Source of the DNA: JBDGYE01 sp039584255
Lineage (GTDB): Bacteria > Gemmatimonadota > Gemmatimonadetes > Palauibacterales > Palauibacteraceae
Assembly (NCBI GenBank): GCA_039584255.1
Contig: JBDGYE010000051.1
Coordinates: forward strand, 1-20,351
Direction: 5' to 3'
Length of the DNA stretch: 20,351 nucleotides
The notes under the pieces were generated by a model. It had not been told where the DNA came from. It was given only the letters and a program-made list of their open reading frames with translations, and ran no database searches. Both the position numbers and the translations under genes were made by a program. Below are positions 1 to 7,654 of the stretch, in pieces (positions within the stretch are counted from its first letter, which is position 1; each line of letters begins with the position of its first letter).

Positions 1-76
1 GACCGCTGGTCCGCGACTTACTCGATCACACAGAGGATCGGTGGCGTCTTGGGTCCACCGCACCGCAGAGAGGAAG

Positions 77-541
77 ATGGCTGAGAGTTCGAGGTACGGA
101 CAGAGCGGCATGACCGTCGTGGAGCTACTGATCGTAGTAGTGATCATAGCCACCGTCGGCATGATCGCACACACCAGCTATCGGAGCTTCCGGGAACGGT
201 CGACCATCAACCGTGCGGCACGCGTCGTGGCTGCAGACATCTCGCTGACGCGGAGTCTGGCGATCAGGAATCGTGCAAGCTTCTCGATGGTGGCCGACGA
301 GTCGAATCGCAGCTACCTGATCCGCAACGGTGCCGGGACGGTGTTCCGGAGGCGGGAGTTCAAAGACGACACCGACCTGCGGCTGACTTCTCTCGACGTC
401 ATGACGACCGGCGATTCGGTGACGTTCAGCTCCCGCGGCCTGGCCACGGCGGCCTTCGTTCAGGTCGAGTTGCAGCGCCGCTCGGAGACGCGAAGGGTTC
501 AGGCGAACGTCCTGGGACGCTCCCGCGTCATCGTTCCGTGA
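77..541 (+). CDS. GspH/FimT-family minor pseudopilin
   Basis: Probable minor type IV pilin that primes or tips the pilus or pseudopilus in the inner membrane. The 154-residue product has a short positive leader, then a prepilin peptidase site after Gly11 (QSG|MTVVELLIV) with the conserved Glu at +5, followed by one hydrophobic helix (about residues 12-35) and a variable beta-rich domain, as in GspH/FimT. The ATG at 77 follows a purine-rich AGAGAGGAAG. A GTG at 41 in the same frame, also preceded by AGAGGA, would add 12 residues, so the start is not certain. It is the first gene of an apparent operon with PilV-like and PilW-like genes; its stop codon overlaps the ribosome site of the next gene. 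The exact subfamily (FimT, FimU or GspH) cannot be decided from sequence alone. Confidence 0.85.
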   Translation: MAESSRYGQSGMTVVELLIVVVIIATVGMIAHTSYRSFRERSTINRAARVVAADISLTRSLAIRNRASFSMVADESNRSYLIRNGAGTVFRRREFKDDTDLRLTSLDVMTTGDSVTFSSRGLATAAFVQVELQRRSETRRVQANVLGRSRVIVP

Positions 542-551
542 GGTGAGGAGC

Positions 552-953
552 ATGATGAATCGAAGTGCGATGATGAACCGGCGGGGTGACGAGCGCGGAT
601 TCGGGCTTGTCGAGGCGTTGATCGCCGTAACGATACTGGTGGTAGGCTTGCTCGCCGTCTCGGGCCTCACCCTGGCGTCCGCCACCCAGGTAAGATTGGC
701 CAAGTGGCAGACCGAACAGACAACGGCCGGACAGCTGGTGCTGGAGAAGGTGGAACGCGAGGGATTCGCGGCCGCTGCCGATCAGACGGATACGGTGACC
801 GTGGACGGACACGACTACGTGGTGACGGTGACGGTGACGAACGTCTCCGCCACCGTCAAGGACGTCAGCGCGCAAGTGGCGGGTGTCGGATCGCTAAGCC
901 CGCGTGTGATCCGGACACGGTTGTATCAGCCGCGGCCCCTGCCCAAGTACTAG
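552..953 (+). CDS. pilV: Type IV pilus modification protein, PilV family
   Basis: Minor pilin of the PilV type, expected to be processed by prepilin peptidase and to join the pilus-initiating complex. The 133-residue product carries a class III leader cleaved after Gly16 (ERG|FGLVEALIAV) with Glu at +5 and the PilV-like helix VEALIAVTILVVGLLAVSGL, then a short C-terminal domain rich in Thr/Val beta strands (residues about 80-105). The start is chosen at ATG 552 because AGGTGAGGAG (541-550) lies just upstream. ATG 555, ATG 570 and GTG 543 are in frame and cannot be excluded. The gene follows the GspH-like gene by about 10 bases and precedes the PilW-like gene by 22 bases, so co-transcription is likely. 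Confidence 0.83.
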   Translation: MMNRSAMMNRRGDERGFGLVEALIAVTILVVGLLAVSGLTLASATQVRLAKWQTEQTTAGQLVLEKVEREGFAAAADQTDTVTVDGHDYVVTVTVTNVSATVKDVSAQVAGVGSLSPRVIRTRLYQPRPLPKY

Positions 954-975
954 CTGAGGCGGACGAGGACATATC

Positions 976-1824
976 ATGAGTAAGACGATCCCAGGGCCCC
1001 TGCGCGGCGCCGGCGGCTTTACGCTTGTCGAGGCACTCATCGCGCTCGTCATCAGCGGCCTATTGGCATCGGCTCTGATGTCGTTGCTGATCGGGCAAAG
1101 CCGCTTCTACGAGCGGACCGACGATGCCATCTACGCACAACAGACGTTGCGTGGTGCGTTCGACTTCATGTCGTCGGAGCTTCGGATGGCCGCACCCCTC
1201 GACCTCGTCGCCGCAGAATCCGACTCGGTGACCTTGCGGTTCGACCTGGCGAAAGCGCTGGTGTGCGATTCCACAGCGGCGGATGAGGCCGCCCTGTTCC
1301 GCTACGACAGCGCCTTCAACGCGGGCCTCGCCGGGGGTCTTGCCGGTGTTGGCTATGCCGGCACGTATGACAGCCTCTTCGCGTATGCAGACGGGTGGAG
1401 CGGAACCGTGGTCGCGACCGGCGCAGGCCCGAAAGCGACCTGCGTCGCGAACGGGGCCCCGGCCACACTCCCTGACGACTGGTATGCCACCATGAGCGGG
1501 TGGACGGGCAACTTCCCGGGCGGCGTTCCCAACCGGGGCACGGACGTCCGTTTCTACGGCCTCCTCACGTACCGCTTCGCCAGCTCGGTGTTCTTCGGCA
1601 CGCGCACGGCCTTGTGGAGAGGGCCGCAGGAGCTGGTGGCCCCGTTCGAGAACACCGCCGCCTTCAGCTACGTGATGGACGACGCCAGCGTGCAGAACAG
1701 CGTGAATGCGTCGGACTTCGACCGGGTGACGGCCATTCGCGTCACCGCCACGGCCACCGGAGATGGGGCCAACCGCTTCGGGGTGAACCGCTCGCTGGAG
1801 TTCGACGTCCCGCTTCGGAACTGA
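976..1824 (+). CDS. PilW-like minor pilin
   Basis: Third minor pilin of the operon, resembling PilW: a 282-residue protein with leader cleavage after Gly14 (AGG|FTLVEALIALV), Glu at +5, a hydrophobic helix to about residue 38, then QSRFYERTDDAIYAQQTLRG, the polar helix continuation common in PilW/GspJ proteins. The rest (80-282) is a large beta-rich domain with two cysteines (in the LVCDST and ATCVANG segments) that could form a disulfide. The ATG is preceded by GAGGA six bases upstream, which supports the start. It is last in the operon and is followed by a strong terminator at 2054-2084. GspJ-like function is an alternative; a PilW role is favoured by the PilV neighbour and the convergent PilX-like gene. 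Confidence 0.8.
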   Translation: MSKTIPGPLRGAGGFTLVEALIALVISGLLASALMSLLIGQSRFYERTDDAIYAQQTLRGAFDFMSSELRMAAPLDLVAAESDSVTLRFDLAKALVCDSTAADEAALFRYDSAFNAGLAGGLAGVGYAGTYDSLFAYADGWSGTVVATGAGPKATCVANGAPATLPDDWYATMSGWTGNFPGGVPNRGTDVRFYGLLTYRFASSVFFGTRTALWRGPQELVAPFENTAAFSYVMDDASVQNSVNASDFDRVTAIRVTATATGDGANRFGVNRSLEFDVPLRN

Positions 1825-2053
1825 GCCTGAGGGCGTAAGAGCAAGCCGGCCCTCGGGCTGAGAGCGTCAAGCCGACGGCGTGAAACTCCCTAACGGAGGC
1901 ACGGGTGGGGCGGCTCCTTCTTCCACTCCATGTGCCTCTGGTTCTTCAATCGAATCACGGCGGAACGCAGTGCCTTGAGACGGTCGGAGCACAGGCAGTC
2001 AAAGGCGGAAGGGGCCTCTTAGAGCCGTAAACGTGCTCTTCCAGGTGCAAAGG
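1825..2053. other. Intergenic stretch with no confident gene
   Basis: The 3' region between the pilin operon and the convergent PilX-like gene. No ORF with a convincing start is present. On the minus strand 1893-2018 is open for 42 codons between stops and its conceptual product is Lys/Gln/Cys-containing rather than the Arg/Gly/Ala-rich type usual for shadow frames here. It lacks an early ATG (only an internal GTG) and a ribosome site, so it is not called. A T-arm-like hairpin at 1940-1956 has no matching acceptor stem and is not a tRNA. Confidence 0.4.
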
Positions 2054-2084
2054 AAAAGCGCCCGGCCTTGAACCGGGCGCTTTT
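2054..2084. terminator. Bidirectional intrinsic terminator
   Basis: A perfect 12-bp inverted repeat, AAAAGCGCCCGG / CCGGGCGCTTTT, with a seven-base loop (CCTTGAA). The A-tract on one side and the T-tract on the other let it act on both strands. It sits between the convergent pilin operon (+) and PilX-like gene (-), as expected for a shared terminator. Confidence 0.9.
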
Positions 2085-2124
2085 CCCGCGTTCGGATTCC
2101 CCGTTTCGGGGTGAGCCGATCAGT

Positions 2125-3267
2125 CTACATCGTCTCGGACCACGTGCCCGGCTTCTCGGCGACCACCGGCGGATAGACGCCCAGGTTCTTGAACGCGTTA
2201 TGCGCGTAGCAGGAATTGAAGAGGAACTCTAGCTGTCCATTACCGATAGAGCTCTCTGTAGGTGAACCTCCGGTGATATAGTCTAACCCGGCCATCGTCG
2301 CTCCCCTGACGCTCGGTTGACCAGTGGCTATGAGCTGGCCGCCCACGAGGATTACTCCATCCCATTGAAACTCACCGGACAGCTCGATGTCTCCGTTGAC
2401 GATCAGCAGGCCCTGGCCGGATTCCTTGGCAGCGAGCTTGTTCTTGGATGGGTTTGAAAGGTCGACGAACGTGACGGGCCAGTCGTCTGGCCCCAGCCCG
2501 CTGAGGTCGGGGAAGTCGTTCTTGATGTCGTTGACCACATGGTCGAACGGCACGGTCGATCCGCTCAGAACCTCCGCCCAGTCTATGTTCACGGACCCGG
2601 CCAGCTCGACCGATGTCGGATAGGATTCATCTACTGGGGGATCTCCCGACACGATCGAGCTGTCGCTGGAATTCCACGTGTACCCGCTGTCCGGCACCGT
2701 GACGCCGGGGATGTCCGTACCGGCCGAGGAACAGCTCATTGGATCGGCCGAGTCAAATCCGCTGATGGATGCTGAGTCAGCACCTCCTGACATGTCAAAA
2801 CCCGCAATGGCGGTGATCGCCCCCGGAGCCGACACCTTGTTGTTTCCGCCCGCGTGGAACATAACGAGGCGGCTCATCGTCCGTGTCGCGACCCCGCCCT
2901 GCGAGGAGGAGTAGGAGCCGACCGCGGTCACCCGATACAACGTCAGAAGTGCGTCCACGGCAAGGAGCGGCTCGGCCTTGACCGTCGCCGTGCCATCGGC
3001 GTAGCCGTATGAGCTCGTCGGGGAAACGCTCGTAGTGTTGACTCCCAGATAGTCACTCATGGCGGCTTCGGCCATGTAGAAGGCCCGCGTTCCGGCGTCC
3101 ATGTTCTCGGTCACCCGGATGTCCGACTCCGAAACGATCAGGCTCCCGGCGGCAAGCGCCGTGAGCCCGACGAGCGCCACGAGCACGATGAGGAGCGCCG
3201 CTCCCGTTTCGTCGGCCACCCTGCGGCCCGCCCTCCGGGTCAGCGACTCTCGCGTTACGGTAATCAT
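2125..3267 (-). CDS. PilX N-terminal domain pilus assembly protein
   Basis: Large minor pilin-like protein of 380 residues. The N-terminus has basic residues, then ETG|AALLIVLVALVGLTALAAG (hydrophobic helix about 23-45) and SESDIRVTENMDAGTRAFYM AEAAM, the PilX_N pattern. Like PilX and GspK proteins it has no Glu at +5 (Ile there), which fits a tip position. The remainder is Ser/Gly/Asp-rich, with a segment near the C-terminus (GLLIVNGDIELSG, then WDGVILVGGQLIATG) of short repeated strands. The frame stays open upstream to 3693, but that extension is Arg/Ser-rich and unlike protein; ATG 3267 has GGGAG nine bases upstream and gives the right distance to the helix. It lies opposite the other minor pilins rather than in their operon. 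Confidence 0.8.
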   Translation of the reverse strand: MITVTRESLTRRAGRRVADETGAALLIVLVALVGLTALAAGSLIVSESDIRVTENMDAGTRAFYMAEAAMSDYLGVNTTSVSPTSSYGYADGTATVKAEPLLAVDALLTLYRVTAVGSYSSSQGGVATRTMSRLVMFHAGGNNKVSAPGAITAIAGFDMSGGADSASISGFDSADPMSCSSAGTDIPGVTVPDSGYTWNSSDSSIVSGDPPVDESYPTSVELAGSVNIDWAEVLSGSTVPFDHVVNDIKNDFPDLSGLGPDDWPVTFVDLSNPSKNKLAAKESGQGLLIVNGDIELSGEFQWDGVILVGGQLIATGQPSVRGATMAGLDYITGGSPTESSIGNGQLEFLFNSCYAHNAFKNLGVYPPVVAEKPGTWSETM

Positions 3268-3702
3268 CGAATCCGACTCCCTGTTCTTCAGTATCTCGGG
3301 GAGGCGCTCGCTCTGGTCGCTCCGGCTGCTCGGCGCATGCATCCCCGGAGTCCACAACAGCCGGTGCGGCCTCCGTCGACTCACGGAGAACAATGTGCAA
3401 CCTCGGGGCCAGCGGGCGGACAGGGGGCCGGTAGCGCGCAACTGCATGTGAAAAGCCGTCTTATGTTTCGCGCTCTCCGCCTGCCTGTCGCGTCGGTGCA
3501 ACAGTCTTTCCGTTCGACAAGGCCCTAGAATGCGATTATTTGCACGATTGTTGGAACTGGCTGGATGTCGGCTGAATTCTGGGGCACCGGCGGACCTGGA
3601 GTCGGCTCCCACTCGGCGCGAGCGGGGAGAGCTTCCGCATCCTGATTCGTGACCTGACGTACGGTCTCTCTTCTTATCCCAGACGCGGCGCACCTGCGTT
3701 CG
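3268..3702. other. 435-base region upstream of the PilX-like gene
   Basis: No gene is supported here. All long frames are Arg/Ser/Pro-rich shadows. The region lies between the stop of the kinase gene and the start of the PilX-like gene (both minus strand), and should hold the PilX promoter. A minus-strand GG-N10-GC spacing with TTGCA (complement of 3497-3513) is compatible with a sigma-54 -24/-12 element, but the -24 half is poor, so it is only noted. Confidence 0.4.
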
Positions 3703-5385
3703 CTACACCGCCACCCCCGCCACCGCCAGCTCAGCGTGCTCCGCACTGTCCGCCGCGATGAGATCCACAGGCGGACAGAAGCAGTCCTGGATGAATTCGT
3801 CCTCGACCATGTGAAGGCTCCACCACTCCTCCGCCTTCTCCCAGGTCCAGGGGTCGCTGAACGGCACGGAGCGAATCGCATCCATCAGCTCCCGGGTGTT
3901 CCGAAATCGGTTAGCCGGGTCCTTCTGGAGACACTTCATCACGATCTCCTCGAGCGTGCTCGGGATCTCCAGCTCGGATGCCTCAGACGGACGCTGGGGC
4001 ACCGTCTTCACGTGGTCGATCATAAGCTCGACCGGCGACTGGGCAGTGAATGGCGCCCGTCCGGTCAGCATCCAGTAGGCGACGGCTCCGAAGGTGTAGA
4101 TGTCCGCCCTCGCGTCCACGCCGGCGGTCCCGTACACGGTTTCGGGTGCCAGATAGCGGGGGGTGCCGAACACGACACCGGTCTTGGTGAGCCCGGCAGG
4201 CGCGTCGACGCCCTCGATCTGCTTGGCGAGCCCGAAGTCCAGCACCTTCACGAAGTCGTACAGGCCGCCCCGCACGGTGAGGAAGATGTTGGAGGGCTTG
4301 AGATCGCGATGGATGATATCCCGGCCATGGGCTTCGGCCAGCGAACCGGCTGCCTGAAGGAGGATGAACACGGTGCGCTCCGGCGGGATGGGGCCGAAGC
4401 GCTCAACGAACAGCTCGAGGTCGAGCCCCTCCAGGTACTCCATCGCGTAGTAGAACGTATCGTCGGAGCCCCGCCCGAAGTCGAAGATCGTGATCGTGTT
4501 CGGGTGCGAGAGGCTCGAAGACAGCCGGACCTCGCGCTCGAAGCGGACGAGCGCGGCCGCGTCCCTTTCCGACGCGGGCTTCAGCACTTTGACCGCGCTG
4601 GGCCGGCACATCAGAGCATGCTCGGCCACGTACACCGTCCCCATTCCTCCCTCGCCGAGCTCCCGATGCAGCACGTAGTTGCCGAGGCGTCTGGCCCTGA
4701 AGGCCGTCTTCCGGAGTCCGTACAAGGTGTAGGTGATGAAGACGGACGTCCCACCCAGAAGCACGATACCCACGCTGCTCAGCAGGATCTGGTCGCCCAG
4801 GCTACGGCGTGCCGCTCCCCCGGCCCAGAACTCCTGGATCGCCGGCACGAGCGCGTAGGCCGCCAACAGCGCGGCTGTGGCACCGGCCAGGGCGACGACC
4901 GACAGACCGATCTGATAGCGGACTCGCCAGGGAATGAAGGCTGCCGGTACGAAGAGCACCAGGGCCACCCCGAACCCCGGAAGGACGTCCGGCTGCGTGA
5001 AGGCGATCTGGGTGAGGCTCAGCAGGAGTATGAGCGCGGCGAGCAGGAAGGTCATGACCTGAAGCTCCCTGATTCCGGGCTTCGCCAGGTAGAGGTAGGC
5101 GAGGGCCGCCGCGAACAGTCCTGGATACAGTAGATCCAGGTAGTTCTTCCACTCCCAGAGCTCGTAGCGCGCGATGGGATCGGCCAGCGGGACGAACAGG
5201 GTCACCAGCCACAACACTACGTTGATCGCCAGCCCGATTCCGAACACGATTCGGCATCGGCGCCACAGCAGATCCCTCTGCTCCCGCTCGAACGACGAGC
5301 CCAGCTGCGTCGTGCGTAGCCCCAGCGAGCGGCCGATGCGAAGGCCGGTCGCCGAGCTCCCGTCAGATGTCTGCTGATTGGCCAC
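3703..5385 (-). CDS. Membrane serine/threonine protein kinase with N-terminal six-helix domain
   Basis: Hanks-type Ser/Thr kinase of 560 residues. Residues about 45-223 form six predicted membrane helices, and the kinase domain follows (about 237-505), so the usual bacterial order (kinase first, one membrane helix after) is reversed. The catalytic set is complete: glycine loop GEGGMGTVY (243-251), Lys266 in AVKVLK, HRDLKPSN with Asp361 and Asn366, DFG at 383-385, GTPRYLAPE (407-415), Asp428 in ADIYTFG and Arg493. The tail (505-560) is Trp-rich (DPWTWEKAEEWW) and acidic. No extracellular PASTA or other sensor domain is seen; the membrane block itself may sense. The GTG start is supported by AGGAGG four bases upstream (complement of 5390-5395). 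It is divergent from the TolB-like/TPR membrane gene. Confidence 0.93.
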   Translation of the reverse strand: MANQQTSDGSSATGLRIGRSLGLRTTQLGSSFEREQRDLLWRRCRIVFGIGLAINVVLWLVTLFVPLADPIARYELWEWKNYLDLLYPGLFAAALAYLYLAKPGIRELQVMTFLLAALILLLSLTQIAFTQPDVLPGFGVALVLFVPAAFIPWRVRYQIGLSVVALAGATAALLAAYALVPAIQEFWAGGAARRSLGDQILLSSVGIVLLGGTSVFITYTLYGLRKTAFRARRLGNYVLHRELGEGGMGTVYVAEHALMCRPSAVKVLKPASERDAAALVRFEREVRLSSSLSHPNTITIFDFGRGSDDTFYYAMEYLEGLDLELFVERFGPIPPERTVFILLQAAGSLAEAHGRDIIHRDLKPSNIFLTVRGGLYDFVKVLDFGLAKQIEGVDAPAGLTKTGVVFGTPRYLAPETVYGTAGVDARADIYTFGAVAYWMLTGRAPFTAQSPVELMIDHVKTVPQRPSEASELEIPSTLEEIVMKCLQKDPANRFRNTRELMDAIRSVPFSDPWTWEKAEEWWSLHMVEDEFIQDCFCPPVDLIAADSAEHAELAVAGVAV

Positions 5386-5417
5386 TGCGCCTCCTGAATC
5401 TTTCGATGCCCGTGAGA

Positions 5418-5423
5418 TGTATA
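5418..5423 (-). promoter_or_regulatory. Possible -10 element for the kinase gene
   Basis: On the minus strand TATACA occurs about 33 bases before the kinase GTG, within the divergent intergenic region. No good -35 hexamer is seen 16-18 bases upstream, so this is a weak call based on the hexamer and position alone. Confidence 0.25.
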
Positions 5424-5595
5424 CCGGCTAAGAAACGCGGGGGCCACCGAAGGTACGGATTCCAGTTCCGGTTCGCGTTACCTTGCCGTTACGGCGCCGA
5501 GTCATCCCAACGGGGGTTTCAGGTGTCAAAAACAATAGAGGAGCTCCGGGGGGTTCCGCTGGTCATACCGGCGGACGGGAGGTAAGGTGAGGAAG

Positions 5596-5649
5596 ATGCA
5601 CGGTTCCTCGGCCCGCCGGCCATGCGGATCCAGCAATCGACGTAGATGA
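5596..5649 (+). CDS. Possible 17-codon leader ORF coupled to the TolB-like/TPR gene
   Basis: A short ORF encodes MHGSSARRPCGSSNRRR. It has a good ribosome site (AAGGTGA, five bases before ATG), and its TGA stop overlaps the ATG of the next gene as ATGA (5646-5649). The downstream gene has no clear Shine-Dalgarno of its own, so ribosomes could reach it by termination-reinitiation from this leader. The three Arg codons at its end could make it regulatory. Not recognised as any known leader peptide; a chance ORF remains possible. Confidence 0.4.
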   Translation: MHGSSARRPCGSSNRRR

Positions 5650-7511
5650 CAGAACTCTTTCAGAAGCTGCGCGACAAGCATCTGTTCAGGACCGCCTTTA
5701 TCTATCTTGGCGTGGCCTGGGCGTCGATGGAGGCCATCGGCTTCTTCGTGGACAACTACGGGTGGTCCCGGACGGTCCTCGACGTGGCCGTGCTCCTGGT
5801 CGTGCTGGGCTTTCCGGCGGCTCTGATCATCGCCTGGTACCACGGCGAGAGGGGCAAGCAGGCGGTGCAGCGCACCGAGGCGTCGCTGCTCCTGACGCTG
5901 GCCGTGCTGGCCGCCATCGGCACCTTCCGGCTGACGACCGCGGAGGAGATCGCGTCGCCCTTTCGGGACACGGCGCGCGCCCCGTTCACGACGGCCTCGA
6001 ATCCGGATCTGGGCGAGCGCTCGGTAGCCGTTCTGCCGTTCGTGAACAGCACGGGCGTCGACAGCCTCGACTGGCTGGGGCCGGGCATGTCGGACATGCT
6101 GACCACCAACCTGGCTCAGGCGGGCGGCCTGCGGGTGGTCAGCCCCCAGAGGCTGTTCGAGCTTCTTCGCGACACGGGCCACGAGGAGACCGCCAGCATC
6201 CCCCAGGAGCTGGCCATGGACGTCGCATCGCAGTCCGGGGCTCGTACGATGGTGTACGGCTCCATCCTGGGCACGGCCCAGGACATGGCTCTGGACGCCC
6301 AGCTCATAGATCTAGCAGATGGGACGATCATCGCGGCCGAGAGGGCACGGGGCAGCGACGTCTTCGCGCTCGCCGACACTGTGGCCGACCGGCTGGCCCG
6401 TCAGCTCGGGGAGCGGGCGCGGGACCGGGGAATGACCCTGGTCGACGCGACGCTTCCGCCGGAGAAGCCCCCGTTGGCCCTGACCGGCGACGTGGGCAAG
6501 CTGCGGGAGTTCCAGGTCAGCCTCAGGCAAGCCTGGGAGACTCTGGAGAGCGAGTCCGACAGCGTCGAGGTCCACTATAGGATCGCCGACATGCTGGAGG
6601 ACGTGCCGGGCCGCGAGGCGGAGACACGCAGGGCTCTCGAGGAGATCGTGACGATCACTCCCGAGGACGCCCGAGCCGTGGGACGCCTGGCCCATATCGC
6701 CATTACCCAGGGCGACACGGCCGCGGCGGATTCGCTCATCGCCCGTTTCACGGTCGTCGAGAAGGATCAGCTTCGGGCGATGGCCGGCTCGGGCCGGCTG
6801 CTGGAGCACGCCGGGCGTGCCCCCGAAGCGCGACAGGCCTACCGCCATGCCCTCGAGCTGAAACCCGGGAGCACCGTGGTCCTCAATCAGCTGGCGCGCA
6901 CCTTTCTACGCGACAACGATCCCGAGGGTGCCCGGACAGAGCTCGAGCGCTTTCTGGCCAGCCCGGATCCGGCCGTGAGTGGCACTGCGCTCTTGCTGAC
7001 GGGCGACGCATACGCCTGGGAGGGGCGCTTCGACGAGGCCATACGGATCTACGGTGAGGCCGAGGCGCTGGGCGACGCTGAGAGTCGCCCAGACATCCGT
7101 GCACAGGGCCTCGAGAGCGCGCTCTACGTCCAGTGGGTTCTGGACCCAACCGATGGCTTCTCGCGGCTGAACAGCTCGATCTGGACCCTCATCGACCTGG
7201 GCAAGGCCGAGAAGGCCGTCAACCTGGTGCAGGCGGCCGAGCGCCTGTACGTAAAGGACGCCGACCGCCTGTTCCCGGTGGAGTACCACACGCTTCTCTA
7301 CGCGAAGGGAAGAGTCTACGAGCTCGTGGGCGCCGACCGGGCAGCGGTGGACGCCTACTCGCAGCTCATGCGCCACTGGGGCCACGTGATCTCCCGCCTT
7401 CCGCTTATGGCGGACACCCCGGAGAGGCTGGCCGCCCTCCGTGGGCGGAAGAGGCCGGCGGGAACGCCGGCCTCCGGTGAGCGCCCCGGGGTAGAGTCCA
7501 GCGAGAGATGA
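5646..7511 (+). CDS. Membrane-anchored TolB-like (FlgO-type) domain protein with TPR repeats
   Basis: A 621-residue protein of unknown exact role. It begins with a helical segment (LRDKHLFRTAFIYLGVAWAS) typical of the N-terminus of the TolB-like/TPR family also found fused to kinases and adenylate cyclases. Three predicted membrane helices lie at about 15-33, 43-65 and 80-97. A TolB/FlgO-like domain follows (about 125-245) with its hallmark SVAVLPFVNST, then DWLGPGMSDMLTTNLAQ and VYGSILG. TPR-like helices cover about 340-580 (for example HAGRAPEARQAYRHALELKP and WEGRFDEAIRIYGEAEALGD). The last 25 residues are low-complexity. It is divergent from the kinase gene and its modules are those often fused to such kinases, so the two may work together (inference). 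No strong ribosome site precedes the ATG; see the leader ORF. Confidence 0.88.
   Translation: MTELFQKLRDKHLFRTAFIYLGVAWASMEAIGFFVDNYGWSRTVLDVAVLLVVLGFPAALIIAWYHGERGKQAVQRTEASLLLTLAVLAAIGTFRLTTAEEIASPFRDTARAPFTTASNPDLGERSVAVLPFVNSTGVDSLDWLGPGMSDMLTTNLAQAGGLRVVSPQRLFELLRDTGHEETASIPQELAMDVASQSGARTMVYGSILGTAQDMALDAQLIDLADGTIIAAERARGSDVFALADTVADRLARQLGERARDRGMTLVDATLPPEKPPLALTGDVGKLREFQVSLRQAWETLESESDSVEVHYRIADMLEDVPGREAETRRALEEIVTITPEDARAVGRLAHIAITQGDTAAADSLIARFTVVEKDQLRAMAGSGRLLEHAGRAPEARQAYRHALELKPGSTVVLNQLARTFLRDNDPEGARTELERFLASPDPAVSGTALLLTGDAYAWEGRFDEAIRIYGEAEALGDAESRPDIRAQGLESALYVQWVLDPTDGFSRLNSSIWTLIDLGKAEKAVNLVQAAERLYVKDADRLFPVEYHTLLYAKGRVYELVGADRAAVDAYSQLMRHWGHVISRLPLMADTPERLAALRGRKRPAGTPASGERPGVESSER
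7451..7474 (+). other. Strong hairpin inside the 3' end of the TolB-like/TPR gene
   Basis: A perfect 10-bp inverted repeat (GAGGCCGGCG / CGCCGGCCTC) with a GGAA tetraloop lies about 35 bases before the stop codon, in the poorly conserved C-terminal tail. There is no T-tract, so it is not a classic terminator. It could stabilise the mRNA 3' end or act as a Rho-independent pause. Confidence 0.5.
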
Positions 7512-7533
7512 GCACCCGCCGGACCGAGGGTCG

Positions 7534-7641
7534 CTAGGCGGCCTCGGCTGGCTCGCCGTCGCCCTTTCGCATCAGCAGGAACGCATAGACTCCCGCCGCC
7601 ACGCTGCCACCGACAATCGGCCCGATCCAGTAGCCGAAGTT
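7534..7641 (-). pseudogene. 3' fragment of an aquaporin (MIP family) gene
   Basis: The minus strand reads about 35 codons ending in TAG that match the last membrane helix and tail of MIP channels: NFGYWIGPIVGGSVAAG, then VYAFLLMRKGDGEPAEAA. The WxGPIVGG...A pattern is the sixth-helix signature of AqpZ/GlpF proteins. Upstream of the Asn codon at 7639-7641 the frame is unrelated and meets a stop at 7660-7662. There is no start codon, no NPA motif and no room for the rest of the channel, because marR begins on the other strand. This is a truncated remnant left by a deletion or rearrangement. The channel would not function. Confidence 0.65.
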
Positions 7642-7642
7642 A

Positions 7643-7654
7643 TTGCACGGGCAA
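7643..7654. promoter_or_regulatory. Probable MarR-type operator
   Basis: The palindrome TTGC-ACGG-GCAA lies 24 bases before the marR ATG. It resembles the E. coli marO half-site arrangement TTGCCNGGGCAA at most positions. Its place just upstream of a MarR gene suggests autorepression. The match and the position are seen; binding is inferred. Confidence 0.5.

Noticed and set aside
1..113. Open frames from the window edge that could be the C-terminus of an upstream gene
   Set aside because: All three forward frames are open at the edge, with stops at 82-84 and 111-113 in two of them; nothing in the short products is recognisable.
1861..1900. Riboswitch-like bases (CTGAGAG, GTGAAACTCCC)
   Set aside because: The rest of a TPP or other known aptamer core is missing, and the region lies between convergent 3' ends.
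1940..1963. T-arm-like hairpin (GGTTC, loop TTCAATC, GAATC) suggesting a tRNA
   Set aside because: No complementary acceptor stem, anticodon arm or D-arm lies in the 50-60 bases upstream.
3497..3513. Minus-strand sigma-54-like GG-N10-GC element upstream of the PilX-like gene
   Set aside because: The -12 part (TTGCA) fits but the -24 part does not match TGGCAC, and it lies about 230 bases from the start codon.
3268..3693. N-terminal extension of the PilX-like protein
   Set aside because: The stretch is Arg/Ser-rich, would bury the membrane helix far inside the protein, and ATG 3267 has a ribosome site.
3736..5133. 465-codon plus-strand frame opposite the kinase
   Set aside because: It is the antisense of a fully motif-supported kinase gene; its product is Arg/Gly/His-rich with no domain.
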